A DNA stretch of 64,000 nt from Myxococcales bacterium (GTDB taxonomy: Bacteria > Myxococcota_A > Bradymonadia > UBA7976 > UBA1532): contig JACKDP010000002.1 in assembly GCA_020633435.1 (NCBI GenBank), positions 572,001-636,000 on the forward strand, read 5' to 3'. The translations under genes were made by a program, and so were the position numbers. The notes below the pieces were generated by a model, which made no database searches, was not told where the DNA came from, and worked only from the letters and a program-made list of their open reading frames with translations. Of the stretch, positions 37,112-46,634 are shown piece after piece (position 1 is the stretch's first letter; each line of letters opens with the position of its first letter).

Positions 37112-37807
37112 ATGGCCGAGACCCGCACCGTCCTCCCCACGCCGCACCCGAGGCTCGTCCGCGACGCCGCCGGGCAGCCCCTCCACCCGCCCGCCGACTG
37201 GAGCCTCCTGCCCCCTGGCGACGCCGCCCTCACCCGCCGCGTGCGGGCCGAGGGCGACCACTGGATCATGGAGGAGCGCCGGGGCCGCAAGGTCTTCTCC
37301 CGGGGCACCTGGGCGCCGACCGACCGCATCGAGCGCATCACCCGGATGCTGGAGCGCGAGCGCGCCCAGCCCGCCCATGGCGAGCGGCTGGCCCGGGATC
37401 GCGCCCGCCGCGACAAGGCCCAGGCCGCCTACGTCGAGGAGTTCCGCCGCGAGGTCCTGGCCTTCCTGGCCTTCGCCCCGCGGCACGCCGCCGTGGGGCT
37501 CGAGCTGGCGACGCGCATCGCCGAGCACGCGACCCCCGTGGGCAGTGGCACGGTGGCGCGCACGGCCCGCATCCCCGTGGCCGAGCGCGCCGAGGCCGCC
37601 GTCATCGCCTGGATGCGCCACCAGACCACGGCCTACGACCGCATGGTCATCCCCCGCATCAAGGGCGAGCGGCGCGAGACACGGCGGCGGCTGGCCGAGC
37701 GCTCGCGGCAGGTGCTGCAGCGCTACCGCGTCGACGCCGACCCGCCCGCCGACTGCCCCCTGCAGGCCGCCCTGGCCCGCCCGGCGCCCCCGCCCGACCC
37801 CGCCTGA
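37112..37807 (+). CDS. DUF2293 protein
   Basis: A 231-residue protein from ATG 37112. After an N-terminal domain with WIMEERRGRKVFSRGTWAP, the C-terminal 90 residues (RIPVAERAEAAVIAWMRHQTTAYD, MVIPRIKGERRETRRRLAERSRQVLQRYR) match the conserved DUF2293 region, known from bacterial and fungal proteins of unknown activity. The high Arg/Lys content suggests nucleic-acid contact. It is divergent from the giant ATPase gene and followed by pheS after about 110 bases. Confidence 0.8.
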   Translation: MAETRTVLPTPHPRLVRDAAGQPLHPPADWSLLPPGDAALTRRVRAEGDHWIMEERRGRKVFSRGTWAPTDRIERITRMLERERAQPAHGERLARDRARRDKAQAAYVEEFRREVLAFLAFAPRHAAVGLELATRIAEHATPVGSGTVARTARIPVAERAEAAVIAWMRHQTTAYDRMVIPRIKGERRETRRRLAERSRQVLQRYRVDADPPADCPLQAALARPAPPPDPA

Positions 37808-37817
37808 GCCGCCCCGC

Positions 37818-37846
37818 TTGACCGGCGCCCGGACCGCTGGTAGTCC
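37818..37846 (+). promoter_or_regulatory. Promoter of pheST
   Basis: TTGACC (37818-37823), exactly 17 bases, then TAGTCC (37841-37846), about 70 bases before ATG 37917. The element is like the TTGACA-N17-TACTCC before 26948. Confidence 0.55.
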
Positions 37847-37916
37847 CCTCGTTCCCCCGCCGTCTCCGCGCCACGCCCCGTGGCCGAGGCCGGTGGGGTC
37901 GGCGCGAGGGAGGATC

Positions 37917-39437
37917 ATGGCCGGCGTGGTGCTGACAGAGGCGGCGGCGACCGTCTGGCGGGCCCTGGAGGCGGGGCCCCGCGAGGTGGGGAGCCTGGTG
38001 GCGAGCACCGGGCTGGATCAGAGCCGCGTGATGGTGGTGGCGACGGAGGGCGAGGCCGGGGGCTTCCTGCACGTGGTGGCCCGGCCCCGCGACGAGGTGG
38101 AGCCCGCCGAGGATCTGGCGGCGCAGCTCGCCCTGGGCCTGCCCGAGCGGCGCGCGGCCCGCCTGCTGGCCGACGCCGGCGGCGCCCTCGCCATGGCGGA
38201 CTTCGTGGCGGCGGCCCGCGACGCGGACGTGGCCGTCAACGAGGTCTTCCGCTTCGGGACCGCCCGCGGCTGGGTGCAGCGCGGCAAGGGCGAGGTGGTG
38301 CTCACCGACGCCGGCCGCGCCGCCCTCGACGCCCCCGCCGCCGACGAGGCCGCGCTGGCCCAGGTGCTGGCCGGCCAGCGCTTCGCCGATGAGTGGGCGG
38401 GCGTGGACGCGGCCGAGGCCCTGCGGCTGCTGCAGGGTCGCGCCGGCCTCGCGAAGCTGCGCAAGCGCACCGAGCGCGTGCTGGCCCTCACCAACGCCGG
38501 CGCCGCCGCCCTGGCCGCCGGCGTCACCGTGAAGCGCGAGCAGAACGCCCTGAGCCAGGAGGACCTGCGCTCCGGGGCCTGGCGCGACATCACCCTGCGC
38601 CCGTACGACGTCACGCTGCCGGCGGCCACCGTCCGCCCGGCCCGCCTGCACCCGGTCCGCCGCATCATCGAGCAGGCCCGCCAGGCGTTCCTGGAGCTCG
38701 GCTTCGAGGAGGTCGCCTCCCCGGCCGTCGAGAGCGCGTTCTGGAACTTCGACGCCCTGTTCCAGCCCCAGGACCACCCCGCCCGGGACATGCAGGACAC
38801 CTTCTACATGGCCGAGCCGGCGCGCACGACGCTGCCCGATCCGGCCATCGTGCAGGCCGTCCGCGGCGCGCACGAGGACGGCGGCGACACCGGCTCGACG
38901 GGCTGGGGCTACACCTGGCGGCCCGAGCGCGCCGAGGCGGTGGTGCTGCGCACGCACACCACGGCGGCCACCATCCGCGCCCTCGCCCGCAAGCCGAACC
39001 CGCCCCACAAGGCCTTCTGCGTCGGGTGGACGCACCGCAACGAGACCTTGAGTTTCAAGCACTTGCCGGTGTTCCACCAGATCGACGGCATCATCATCGA
39101 CGAGCACGCCAACCTGGCCACGCTGCTGGGGACGCTGGACGCGTTCTACCGGAAGATGGGCTTCTCGGGCGTGCGCTTCAAGCCGGCCTTCTACCCCTAC
39201 ACCGAGCCCAGCGTGGACGTGATGGTCTACATGGAGAGCCGCGGGAAGTGGATCGAGATGGGCGGCAGCGGGATCTTCCGCCCCGAGGTCACCGAGCCCC
39301 TGGGCTGCAAGCACCCCGTGCTGGCGTGGGGCCTGGGCGTCGAGCGCCTGGCCATGCTGCGCCTGGGCTTCCCGGACATCCGGGAGCTGTACCAGGGCGG
39401 CCTTGACACCGTGGAGGGGGTGCCGCTGTGCCGGTAG
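37917..39437 (+). CDS. pheS: Phenylalanyl-tRNA synthetase alpha chain, archaeal/eukaryotic type
   Basis: A 506-residue protein from ATG 37917, with GGGAGGA upstream. Unlike the usual bacterial alpha chain of about 330-350 residues, it has about 200 extra N-terminal residues made of winged-helix-like repeats, as in archaeal and eukaryotic cytosolic enzymes. The class II catalytic core follows, with motif 1-like LHPVRRIIEQARQAFLELGF, motif 2-like HRNETLSFKHLPVFHQIDG and motif 3 WIEMGGSGIFRPEV...GLGVERLAML. FKPAFYPYTEPS is distinctive of the archaeal type. The final ten bases overlap the pheT start. It charges tRNA-Phe as an (alpha-beta)2 complex. Confidence 0.93.
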   Translation: MAGVVLTEAAATVWRALEAGPREVGSLVASTGLDQSRVMVVATEGEAGGFLHVVARPRDEVEPAEDLAAQLALGLPERRAARLLADAGGALAMADFVAAARDADVAVNEVFRFGTARGWVQRGKGEVVLTDAGRAALDAPAADEAALAQVLAGQRFADEWAGVDAAEALRLLQGRAGLAKLRKRTERVLALTNAGAAALAAGVTVKREQNALSQEDLRSGAWRDITLRPYDVTLPAATVRPARLHPVRRIIEQARQAFLELGFEEVASPAVESAFWNFDALFQPQDHPARDMQDTFYMAEPARTTLPDPAIVQAVRGAHEDGGDTGSTGWGYTWRPERAEAVVLRTHTTAATIRALARKPNPPHKAFCVGWTHRNETLSFKHLPVFHQIDGIIIDEHANLATLLGTLDAFYRKMGFSGVRFKPAFYPYTEPSVDVMVYMESRGKWIEMGGSGIFRPEVTEPLGCKHPVLAWGLGVERLAMLRLGFPDIRELYQGGLDTVEGVPLCR

Positions 39438-41233
39438 TCAGCATCGACGCGGCGCGGCTCAACGCGCTGCTGGCCAACAGCTACGCGCCCGAGCGGCTCT
39501 CGGACGCGCTGGAGCAGATCGGCTGCGACGTCGAAGAGGTCGTCGAGCTGGGGCGGTTCCGCTGCCCCGTCTGCGCCTCCATGGTCGAGGGCAGCCAGGG
39601 CGCCGAGACGCGCGTCTGCGGCGTCTGTGGCCACAGCCAGGAGGCCGTCTTCGAGCAGGTCGACACCATCACGGCCATCCGCCTGGACCTGCTGGCGGCG
39701 CGCCCCGACCTCTTCGACATCGGCGGCCTGGCCCGCGCCCTCCAGGGCTACCTGGGCGAGGTGCGCGGCATGCCGCAGTACCCGACGGCGGCGTCGCCGG
39801 TGGTGGTGCGGGTGGACGCCAGCGTCGCGCGGCCCGAGAGCTTCCGGCCGCACATCCGCTGCGCCGTGGTGCAGGTGCCGCCGCTCGACGACGTGGGCCT
39901 GGCCACCCTGATGAAGCTGCAGGAGAACCTGCACTGGGGCGTCGGCCGCGACCGCAAGCTGGCCAGCATCGGCGTCTACGACCTCGACACGCTTGAGGGC
40001 GACATCGCCTATACCACCCTCGATCCCGACGCCGAGCCCTTCGAGCCCCTGGGCATGCCCGGCGTGACGATGAGCGGGCGGACGATCCTGGAGGAGCACC
40101 CCAAGGGCACGGCCTACGCCCACCTGCTGGCGGATCTGAAGCGCTACCCGGTGCTGCGCGACGCCGCCGGTCAGGTGCTGTCGATGCCGCCCATCATCAA
40201 CAGCGAGGGCACCCGCGTCCGCGTGGGCTCGACGCGCCTCTTCGTCGACGTGACGGGCCCCTCCGAGGCGGCCGTCGTCAACAGCCTGAACATGCTGGTC
40301 TCGTCGCTCTGCGAGCTGGGCGGCCAGGTGTCGACGGTGCGGGTGATCGGCAGCGACGGCGCCGAGGTCGTCTCCCCCGACCTGACGCCCCGGAAGTACG
40401 AGGTCTCGCTCTCGCGGGCGAAGCAGTGGCTCGGCCTGCCCCTCGACGCGACGAGCCTGGTGGACTGCTTCGAGCGGATGCGGCTGGACGTCGCGGCCCT
40501 CGACGGCGGCGATCTGTTCCAGGTCACCTGCCCCGCTTTCCGCAGTGATGTCCGGCACATGGTCGATCTCTTCGAGGATCTGGCCATCGGCTTCGGCTAC
40601 GAGAACATCGTCCCGGCCATCGTGCCGACGATGACGGTGGGGCGGCCCCGGCCGGAGGAGCAGCTCTCCCACCTCGTGCGCACGGCCCTCGTCGGCCTGG
40701 GCTACACCGAGACGATGAGCCTGCCCATGACGACGGAGGCGGACCACTTCACCCGCCTCGGCCAGCCGGTGCCCGAGCACTTCGTCCGGGTAGCCAACCC
40801 GAAGCTGCGGGCCCTCACGGTGGTGCGCTCGCACCTCATGGGCGGGGTGCTGCAGGCCCTGCACGAGAACCGCCGCCGTCCCATGCCCGTGCGCATCTTC
40901 GAGCTGGACAACTGCGTGCGCCTGGACCCGGCGGGCGAGAACGGCACCACGGAGGAGCGCCGCCTCTGCTTCGCCGACATCGGGCCCGACGCGGGCTACG
41001 CCTCGGTGCGCGCGCGGCTGGACGCCCTGCTCTGGGAGCTCGGCCTGACGGCCACGTTCACCGCCGTCGAGCACCCCGCCTTCGTGCCCGGCCGCGTGGC
41101 CCGCTTCACCACCGGCACCCCGGTGGAGGGCCTCATCGGCGAGGTGGCCCCCGGCGTCCTCGACGCCTTCGGCATCGACCTCCCCGTCGGCCTCGTGGAG
41201 TGCCTGATCGCCCCCCTCGCCTGGGACCTTTGA
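39428..41233 (+). CDS. pheT: Phenylalanyl-tRNA synthetase beta chain, archaeal/eukaryotic type, with zinc ribbon
   Basis: A 601-residue protein from GTG 39428. It has the length of the archaeal/eukaryotic beta chain (about 550-600), not the bacterial one (about 800), and lacks an N-terminal EMAP tRNA-binding domain. Residues about 45-70 hold two CxxC pairs (CPVCASM, CGVCGH), a zinc-ribbon insertion. The B3/B4-like editing region (HIRCAVVQ, INSEGTRV), the B5-type domain (KYEVSLSRAKQWLGL) and the catalytic-like domain (EDLAIGFGYENI, ANPKLRALTVVRSHLM) are in order. It is translationally coupled to pheS. Confidence 0.92.
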   Translation: MPVVSIDAARLNALLANSYAPERLSDALEQIGCDVEEVVELGRFRCPVCASMVEGSQGAETRVCGVCGHSQEAVFEQVDTITAIRLDLLAARPDLFDIGGLARALQGYLGEVRGMPQYPTAASPVVVRVDASVARPESFRPHIRCAVVQVPPLDDVGLATLMKLQENLHWGVGRDRKLASIGVYDLDTLEGDIAYTTLDPDAEPFEPLGMPGVTMSGRTILEEHPKGTAYAHLLADLKRYPVLRDAAGQVLSMPPIINSEGTRVRVGSTRLFVDVTGPSEAAVVNSLNMLVSSLCELGGQVSTVRVIGSDGAEVVSPDLTPRKYEVSLSRAKQWLGLPLDATSLVDCFERMRLDVAALDGGDLFQVTCPAFRSDVRHMVDLFEDLAIGFGYENIVPAIVPTMTVGRPRPEEQLSHLVRTALVGLGYTETMSLPMTTEADHFTRLGQPVPEHFVRVANPKLRALTVVRSHLMGGVLQALHENRRRPMPVRIFELDNCVRLDPAGENGTTEERRLCFADIGPDAGYASVRARLDALLWELGLTATFTAVEHPAFVPGRVARFTTGTPVEGLIGEVAPGVLDAFGIDLPVGLVECLIAPLAWDL

Positions 41234-41291
41234 CCGCGGGCCCACAAGGTACGATGATGCCGGGAGAGGTGCGTCACCGCTGGAGGCACCG

Positions 41292-42947
41292 ATGGACACG
41301 GCGACGGACTTCTCCCGCGTCGACCTGCTGCTGTACCTGACCGAACGCCTGGAGTCGGGCACCCAGGCGGGCATCCAGGACGCGCTGGCGCTCGCCACGC
41401 GCATGCTCCAGATGAAGTTCGGCATCATCAGCAAGGTGGTGGGCGATGACTACCTGGTGGAGCGCGTCGCCCCCGCGGACGGCGAGCTGCAGCAGGGGCA
41501 GCGCTTCAGCCTGGGTCAGACGTTCTGCTGCAACACCTTGAAAGCCAACGATGTCGTGTCGATCAGCGACGCGGACACCGAGGCCTGGCGGGGCCACCCC
41601 TGCTACACCGAGCTGGGCGTCGGCAGCTACATCGGCGTGCCCCTGCGGGTGGGTGGCCGGGCCCGGGGCACCCTCAACTTCTCCGGCCCCACCGCCCGCG
41701 AAGAGCCCTGGGCGGACTCGGACCGGCAGCTCGTCCGCCTGCTCGGCCACTGGGTCGAGGCCGCGCTGGAGCAGGAGGAGCTGCGCCGCCAGGTCAACAC
41801 CATCGTCGGCGCGCTGGCCGACTCCAACCGCGACCTGCGCGGGTCTCGCCGGGCGCGCGAGGCCCTGCTCGCGGCGCTGCCCGATCCCATCCTCGTCCTC
41901 GACCGCGCCGGGCGCTGCGTGCGCTGCCAGCTCCCGCCCGACGCGCCCCTGAAGCGCAGCGCCGTGGAGCAGCAGCCCCTCGACCACTTCCTGCCCCCGG
42001 ACGCGGCCGCCCGGCTACGCGACGCCGCCCGCCGCGCCAGCGGCACGGGCAAGCTCGAGGTCACGGAGCTGGTGCTGCCCTGGGGAGATGGCGACCGTGT
42101 CTTCGAGGCCCGCGTCGCGCCCGTGGACGCCGACGACGGCTCGGGCCAGGTGACCGTCGTCGTGCTGCGCGACCTGACCGATCGCGAGGAGGCCCGCCGT
42201 CTGGCGCTGCAGCAGCGCGACCTGCAGCACGCCAACGACCGCCTGCGCGCCGCCAACGAGGAGCTGGAGACCTTCGCGTACGCCGCCTCCCATGACCTCA
42301 AGACGCCCCTGCGGGCCCTCTCCAGTATCAGCACCTGGATCGACGAGGAGCTGCGCGGCGCGGGCGAACCGCAGCTCCAGACCTACCTGGGCATGATGCG
42401 GGATCGGGTCGACCTGCTCGTCCGCCTGGTGGACGGCCTGCTGGCGTACTCGCGGATCGGGCGGGAGGAGGCGGCCATCGAGCGCATCGAGACGCGCACG
42501 CTGGTGGCCGAGATCGTCGGCCTGCTGGCGCCGCCGGCCGGGTTCTGCGTCGAGGCCGACGCCGGGCTCCCGGTGCTGCAGACGGCCCGCCCGCCGCTGG
42601 AGCGCGTCCTGGCCAACGCCATCGCCAACGCGGTGCACCACCACGACCACGGCACGGGGCTCATCCGGGTGACGGCGACGACCCGCGGGCACCTGGTGGA
42701 GTTCCGGGTGGCCGATGACGGCCCTGGCGTGCCCGAGGAGTTCCGCCAGCAGGCCTTCGGCGTCTTCAAGCGCCTGCGCCGCAACGACCGCGGCCCCGGC
42801 ACGGGCCTCGGCCTGGCGCTCATCCGCAAGACCGTGGAGTCCCTCGGCGGCACGACGTGGCTGGAGCCCAACCGCCCCCGGGGGACGGTCCTGGTCTTCA
42901 CCTGGCCCATCCGCTGGCCGAAGGGTCAGGTGGGGTCGTCCTTGTAG
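41292..42947 (+). CDS. Hybrid-sensor histidine kinase with GAF, PAS-like and kinase domains
   Basis: A 551-residue cytoplasmic sensor kinase from ATG 41292. Residues about 20-165 form a GAF domain ([25 protein letters not shown], shortened; [37 protein letters not shown]). A PAS-like domain covers about 195-300 ([32 protein letters not shown]). A coiled-coil linker leads to the HisKA motif [11 protein letters not shown] with phospho-acceptor His334, then N-box [12 protein letters not shown]1 [10 protein letters not shown] and G2 [13 protein letters not shown]. The layout resembles light- or redox-sensing bacteriophytochrome relatives without the Cys. No response regulator is adjacent. The 3' end overlaps the convergent reductase gene by 22 bases. 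Confidence 0.9.
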   Translation: MDTATDFSRVDLLLYLTERLESGTQAGIQDALALATRMLQMKFGIISKVVGDDYLVERVAPADGELQQGQRFSLGQTFCCNTLKANDVVSISDADTEAWRGHPCYTELGVGSYIGVPLRVGGRARGTLNFSGPTAREEPWADSDRQLVRLLGHWVEAALEQEELRRQVNTIVGALADSNRDLRGSRRAREALLAALPDPILVLDRAGRCVRCQLPPDAPLKRSAVEQQPLDHFLPPDAAARLRDAARRASGTGKLEVTELVLPWGDGDRVFEARVAPVDADDGSGQVTVVVLRDLTDREEARRLALQQRDLQHANDRLRAANEELETFAYAASHDLKTPLRALSSISTWIDEELRGAGEPQLQTYLGMMRDRVDLLVRLVDGLLAYSRIGREEAAIERIETRTLVAEIVGLLAPPAGFCVEADAGLPVLQTARPPLERVLANAIANAVHHHDHGTGLIRVTATTRGHLVEFRVADDGPGVPEEFRQQAFGVFKRLRRNDRGPGTGLGLALIRKTVESLGGTTWLEPNRPRGTVLVFTWPIRWPKGQVGSSL

Positions 42948-43981
42948 GGGTCCTCGACGCCGAGCCGCTGGTGCATCTTGGGGCTGGTGGTCGTGTACTG
43001 CAGGAAGACGCGCTCCTCGGGGTTGAGGTAGCTGTACACGGCGAAGGCCGCCAGCGCCGCCTCGTGGAAGCCCGAGAGGATGAGCTTCTTCTTCCCCGGG
43101 TAGGTGTTGATGTCCCCGATGGCGAAGATGCCGGGCACGCTGGTCTGGAACTTCTCGGTGTCCACCGCGATGGACTTCTTGTCGAGGTCCAGGCCCCACT
43201 CGGCGATGGGCCCGAGCTTGGGGGCCAGGCCGAAGAAGCAGAGCAGCTCGTCGAACTGCACGCTGCGGGTCACGCCGTCGGCGCCCCGGACCTTGATGCC
43301 GCGCAGCGCCCCCTTCTTCTCGATGATCTCGGTGGCGCGGCCCTCGAGGTACTGCATCTTCTCCTCCGCGCAGAGCGCCCGCATGCGGGCCACGGAGGCG
43401 GGCTGGGCCTTGAACACCGCCCGGCGGTGGATGAGCACGACGTTGGCGTGCTCCGCCAGGGCCAGCGCCCAGTCCAGCGCCGAGTCGCCGCCGCCGAAGA
43501 TCACGACATCCTTGCCGTGGTAGCGCTCGGGGTTCTTCACGCGATAGTTGAAGTTCTGACCCTCAAAGGCCTCTAGACCCTCCACCGACAGCTTGCGCGG
43601 GCTGAAGGCCCCCACCCCCGCCGCGATGATGACGGCGCGGGTGTGGAAGACGGTGCCGGCGCTGGTCTCGACCACGAAGTCGCCCTCGCCGCGCTTCTCG
43701 ACCTTCTCCACCTGCTGGCCCAGGTAGAACTCGGGCAGGAACGGCTGGATCTGCGCCATCAGGTTGTCGATGAGCGCCTGGCCCGTGCACATGGGCACCG
43801 CCGGGATGTCGTAGATGGGCTTGTCGGGGTAGAGCTCGACGCACTGGCCGCCGATGTGGGGCAGCGCGTCGATGACCGCCGTCTTGAGGCCGAGGAGGCC
43901 CAGCTCGAACACCTGGAAGAGCCCCACGGGCCCGGCGCCGACGATGACGGTATCGATCTCGATGATCTGAGGGGCGGTCAT
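42926..43981 (-). CDS. Ferredoxin-NADP reductase, thioredoxin-reductase-like type
   Basis: A 351-residue protein from ATG 43981, with GAGGA upstream. FAD-binding [19 protein letters not shown] (residues about 9-27), [22 protein letters not shown], the NADP-binding [17 protein letters not shown], and the C-terminal [28 protein letters not shown] are all typical of the TrxB-like ferredoxin/flavodoxin reductases. The active-site CxxC of true thioredoxin reductases is absent, as expected for this group. It supplies reduced ferredoxin or flavodoxin in the cytoplasm. Confidence 0.93.
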   Translation of the reverse strand: MTAPQIIEIDTVIVGAGPVGLFQVFELGLLGLKTAVIDALPHIGGQCVELYPDKPIYDIPAVPMCTGQALIDNLMAQIQPFLPEFYLGQQVEKVEKRGEGDFVVETSAGTVFHTRAVIIAAGVGAFSPRKLSVEGLEAFEGQNFNYRVKNPERYHGKDVVIFGGGDSALDWALALAEHANVVLIHRRAVFKAQPASVARMRALCAEEKMQYLEGRATEIIEKKGALRGIKVRGADGVTRSVQFDELLCFFGLAPKLGPIAEWGLDLDKKSIAVDTEKFQTSVPGIFAIGDINTYPGKKKLILSGFHEAALAAFAVYSYLNPEERVFLQYTTTSPKMHQRLGVEDPYKDDPT

Positions 43982-44197
43982 GATCCTCGTCCAGTCCAGG
44001 CCCGAAGGCAGCGGCGGGACCATGCCACAGGGCCCCAAACTACATCAAGCCGACCGGATGAGTGCTGGTTTTCTGCCCCACCACGGCGGCGTCGGCGGCG
44101 CAGGTTAGGGCGGGCCCCGGCGGGAATCAATGGGCCGTAGATCCATTCCCCGGCCAGGGCGTTGGAGGCCCCGTCCCCTGCACCGACGGAGCCCACG

Positions 44198-45391
44198 ATG
44201 TCCCTCGCCACCCTGCTCCTGCTCGCCGTCTCGCTCGCCCCGCCCGGCCTCGCCTCGGCCCCCTTCGCCCAGCTCCCCACCCAGGGCGTCGCCGCCGGCA
44301 TCCGCTGGACCTGGCCCGACGCCGGGGCGTTCAGCGACGTCCTGGCCCGCCCGGTGCGCCCCTACGCCGTCATGGCCGGCCCCCTGACCGTCGTCGCCCG
44401 CAAGGGCATCGGCCGCCGCGTCCAGCGCGGCATCGCCGCCGGCAAGGGCGCCGATCAGCTCGCCTGGCTCCAGAAGCAGCAGCCCGAGGTGCCCTTCGGC
44501 GTCCTCACCTGGTCGACGCGCGGCGGCCCGGCCATCCTCGACAACCTGGAGTGGGGCAGCCGCCTCGCCGAGGGCACGCCCGAGGAGGCCCGCGTCGGCG
44601 ACCGCCTCGTCCTCATCTGGCCCGAGGTCGTCGTCGCCGGCCCCGCCCCGGCCGCCGAGGGCGACGGCAACCCCGACACGCTGCTGGCCTGGGCCTATGC
44701 CACCACGCTGCTGGTGAGCGAGCCGCCCGTCTACGACGAGGAGGTCGACCGGGACTGGAGCAACCAGGAGAAGCTGGCCGCCCTCAAGGCCGACGGGAAG
44801 AAGGCCGAGATGGTGGCCGTCTACCGCCGCTACCGCCCGATGGGCCGCTGCTCCATGGACACCGCCCCCGCCCAGACCGCCCGCGACTACGCCGACCTCT
44901 GCTACGAGCTCGGGCAGATCGGCTGCTTCCTGCAGCTCCAGGTGCGCATCATGGGCGATCGCTTCGAGCGGGTGGCCGCCTCCAGCTACGGCGAGCGGGC
45001 GGCGTCGACGGGCTCGGCCGCCCTCATCGCCGCGGGCGTGGACGCCCGGCGCTTCCTGCTGGGCCTGCTGCTGCAGTACGACGTGGAGGGCCTGCGCCCC
45101 CGCGAGGAGATGGGCCCGTGGCGCCTGGCGCGCTCGATGGCCGAGAGCGGCCTGGACTTCGGCCCCGACCTGCTGGCGCTGGCCACCGACGCCCACCTGG
45201 ACGCCGCGAACCGCCTGCGCGCCTCGACGGTGCTCTGGCTGCTCTGGCGCCGGGCCGAGGAGCTGCCCGCGACCACCCTGGTCGAGCGCCTGAAGGGCCA
45301 GCCCCTGCTGCCGATGGCGCGCGCCTGGATGCAGGCGGTCGAGGCGAAGATCGACCCCAACGCCCCGGAAACGTTGACGTTGTTCGAGTGA
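44198..45391 (+). CDS. Secreted or periplasmic protein, function unknown
   Basis: A 397-residue protein from ATG 44198. Residues 1-21 form a signal peptide (LATLLLLAVSLAPPGLASA). The rest is mostly helical, with a Cys-containing central region (MGRCSMDTAPAQTARDYADLCYELGQIGCFLQLQVRIMGDRF, given here in parts: GRCSMDTA, DLCYELGQIGCFLQ) and a helical C-terminus with HEAT-like hydrophobic repeats. I recognise no family. It stands alone between the reductase and metX, convergent with the latter. Confidence 0.65.
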   Translation: MSLATLLLLAVSLAPPGLASAPFAQLPTQGVAAGIRWTWPDAGAFSDVLARPVRPYAVMAGPLTVVARKGIGRRVQRGIAAGKGADQLAWLQKQQPEVPFGVLTWSTRGGPAILDNLEWGSRLAEGTPEEARVGDRLVLIWPEVVVAGPAPAAEGDGNPDTLLAWAYATTLLVSEPPVYDEEVDRDWSNQEKLAALKADGKKAEMVAVYRRYRPMGRCSMDTAPAQTARDYADLCYELGQIGCFLQLQVRIMGDRFERVAASSYGERAASTGSAALIAAGVDARRFLLGLLLQYDVEGLRPREEMGPWRLARSMAESGLDFGPDLLALATDAHLDAANRLRASTVLWLLWRRAEELPATTLVERLKGQPLLPMARAWMQAVEAKIDPNAPETLTLFE

Positions 45392-45394
45392 GGC

Positions 45395-46531
45395 TCAGGC
45401 CAGCGGGCGGCTGAGGAAGTCGGAGAGCAGCGGCGCGAAGGCCTCGATGTCCACCAGGAAGGCGTCGTGGCCCTGCAGCGAGGTGAGCTCGGCGTACTCG
45501 ACGGGGCGCCCCGTGCTGCGCAGCACATCGGCCAGGCAGCGCTGCTGATCCACCGGGAAGAGGATGTCGGTGGTCACGCCGATGACGAGGGCCGCCTTCG
45601 CGGTGATGCGGGCCGCCGCCTTCTCCAGGCTGCCGCCGTGCTCGGCCAGGTCGAAGAGATCCATGGCCCGCGAGAGGTACAGGTAGCAGTTGGCGTCGAA
45701 GGCATCGACGAACTTGCTGGCGTGGTGCTCCAGGTAGCCCTCGACCTCGAACTCGGGGCCGAAGGCCTCGCCGCCCCAGCCCGCCAGGCGCTCGCGCCCG
45801 AACCGCCCCCGCCACTCCTCGGCCGACCGGTACGAGAGCATGCCGATCTTGCGGGCGAGCCGCATGCCGGTGGCCGGCAGGCTGCGGTCGTCGTAGTAGC
45901 CGCCCTGCCAGCCCGGGTCGGAGCGGATGGCCTCCCGCTGCAGCGAGTGGATGGCGATGGCGAAGGGCAGCGCCCGCGCCGCCGACGAGATGACCGCCAG
46001 GCGCTCGACGGGCAGCGAGAGCGCGATGGCCAGCGCCGTCATGCCGCCCAGCGACGGCCCCACGACGGCCGCCAGCCGCGTGATGCCCAGGTCGGCGAGG
46101 CCCTGCTTGAAGGCGGCGGCCACATCCTCGATGGTGAGCACCGGGAAGCTCAGGCGGTACGGCGCCCCGGTGGCCGGATCGAAGGAGGCCGGCCCCGTGG
46201 AGCCGAAGCAGCCGCCCAGGTTGTTGAAGCAGATCACGAAGTAGCGATCGGTGTCGATGGCCTGGCCGGGCCCGATCATGGCCTCCCACCAGCCGGGGCT
46301 GGGGTCGTCGGCCGAGGACCGCGCGTGGGCGCGAGGAGAGAGCCCGGTGCAGAGCAGCAGCACGTTGTCGCGCGTCGGGCTCAGGGTGCCCCAGGTCTCG
46401 TACGCCAGCTCGACCGCCGCGAGGCTGCCCCCCTGGCGCATGCCGAAGGGGCCCTCGAGCTGGACGAAGTGGGCCGCGCCCGGGCTCCACCGACGACGCG
46501 GCGGCAACAGGCGCAGGTTCTCGGCGTTCAT
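45395..46531 (-). CDS. metX: Homoserine O-acetyltransferase
   Basis: A 378-residue alpha/beta-hydrolase-fold acyltransferase from ATG 46531. VELAYETWGTLSPTRDNVLLLC starts the conserved region. FNNLGGCFGSTGP, the nucleophile elbow GPSLGGM (Ser near residue 156), the catalytic Asp in GVTTDILFP and the His in QGHDAFLVD near the C-terminus complete the triad. It transfers an acetyl group from acetyl-CoA to homoserine for methionine synthesis. Some family members use succinyl-CoA or serine, which cannot be excluded. The leader has a small hairpin and an AT-rich core. Confidence 0.92.
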   Translation of the reverse strand: MNAENLRLLPPRRRWSPGAAHFVQLEGPFGMRQGGSLAAVELAYETWGTLSPTRDNVLLLCTGLSPRAHARSSADDPSPGWWEAMIGPGQAIDTDRYFVICFNNLGGCFGSTGPASFDPATGAPYRLSFPVLTIEDVAAAFKQGLADLGITRLAAVVGPSLGGMTALAIALSLPVERLAVISSAARALPFAIAIHSLQREAIRSDPGWQGGYYDDRSLPATGMRLARKIGMLSYRSAEEWRGRFGRERLAGWGGEAFGPEFEVEGYLEHHASKFVDAFDANCYLYLSRAMDLFDLAEHGGSLEKAAARITAKAALVIGVTTDILFPVDQQRCLADVLRSTGRPVEYAELTSLQGHDAFLVDIEAFAPLLSDFLSRPLA

Positions 46532-46550
46532 GGGCGGCTCCCCCGGCTCC

Positions 46551-46566
46551 CCAGCGTTTCCGCAGG
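46551..46566 (-). promoter_or_regulatory. Small GAAA-loop hairpin in the metX leader
   Basis: On the minus strand, CCTGCGGAAACGCTGG folds as a GCG/CGC stem closed by a GAAA tetraloop and extended by a CC/GG pair across a T-T mismatch. It is 19 bases before ATG 46531. Upstream of it the leader has an unusually AT-rich stretch (about 46568-46606), probably the promoter core. Confidence 0.35.
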
Positions 46567-46634
46567 ACGATTACAACAAATCCCGACCAGAAAACGAGGG
46601 TTGAGATGCAACTGGCCCCCGGAGGGGTTGCGCG

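Noticed and set aside
32395..37821. A 1,808-codon open frame antisense to the giant ATPase
   Set aside because: The composition is Gly/Arg/Gln repeats with no motif. The minus strand has clear Hsp90-type ATPase motifs in the same place.
46532..46634. SAM riboswitch upstream of metX
   Set aside because: I looked for SAM-I and SAM-II conserved cores and saw neither. Only a short hairpin is present.
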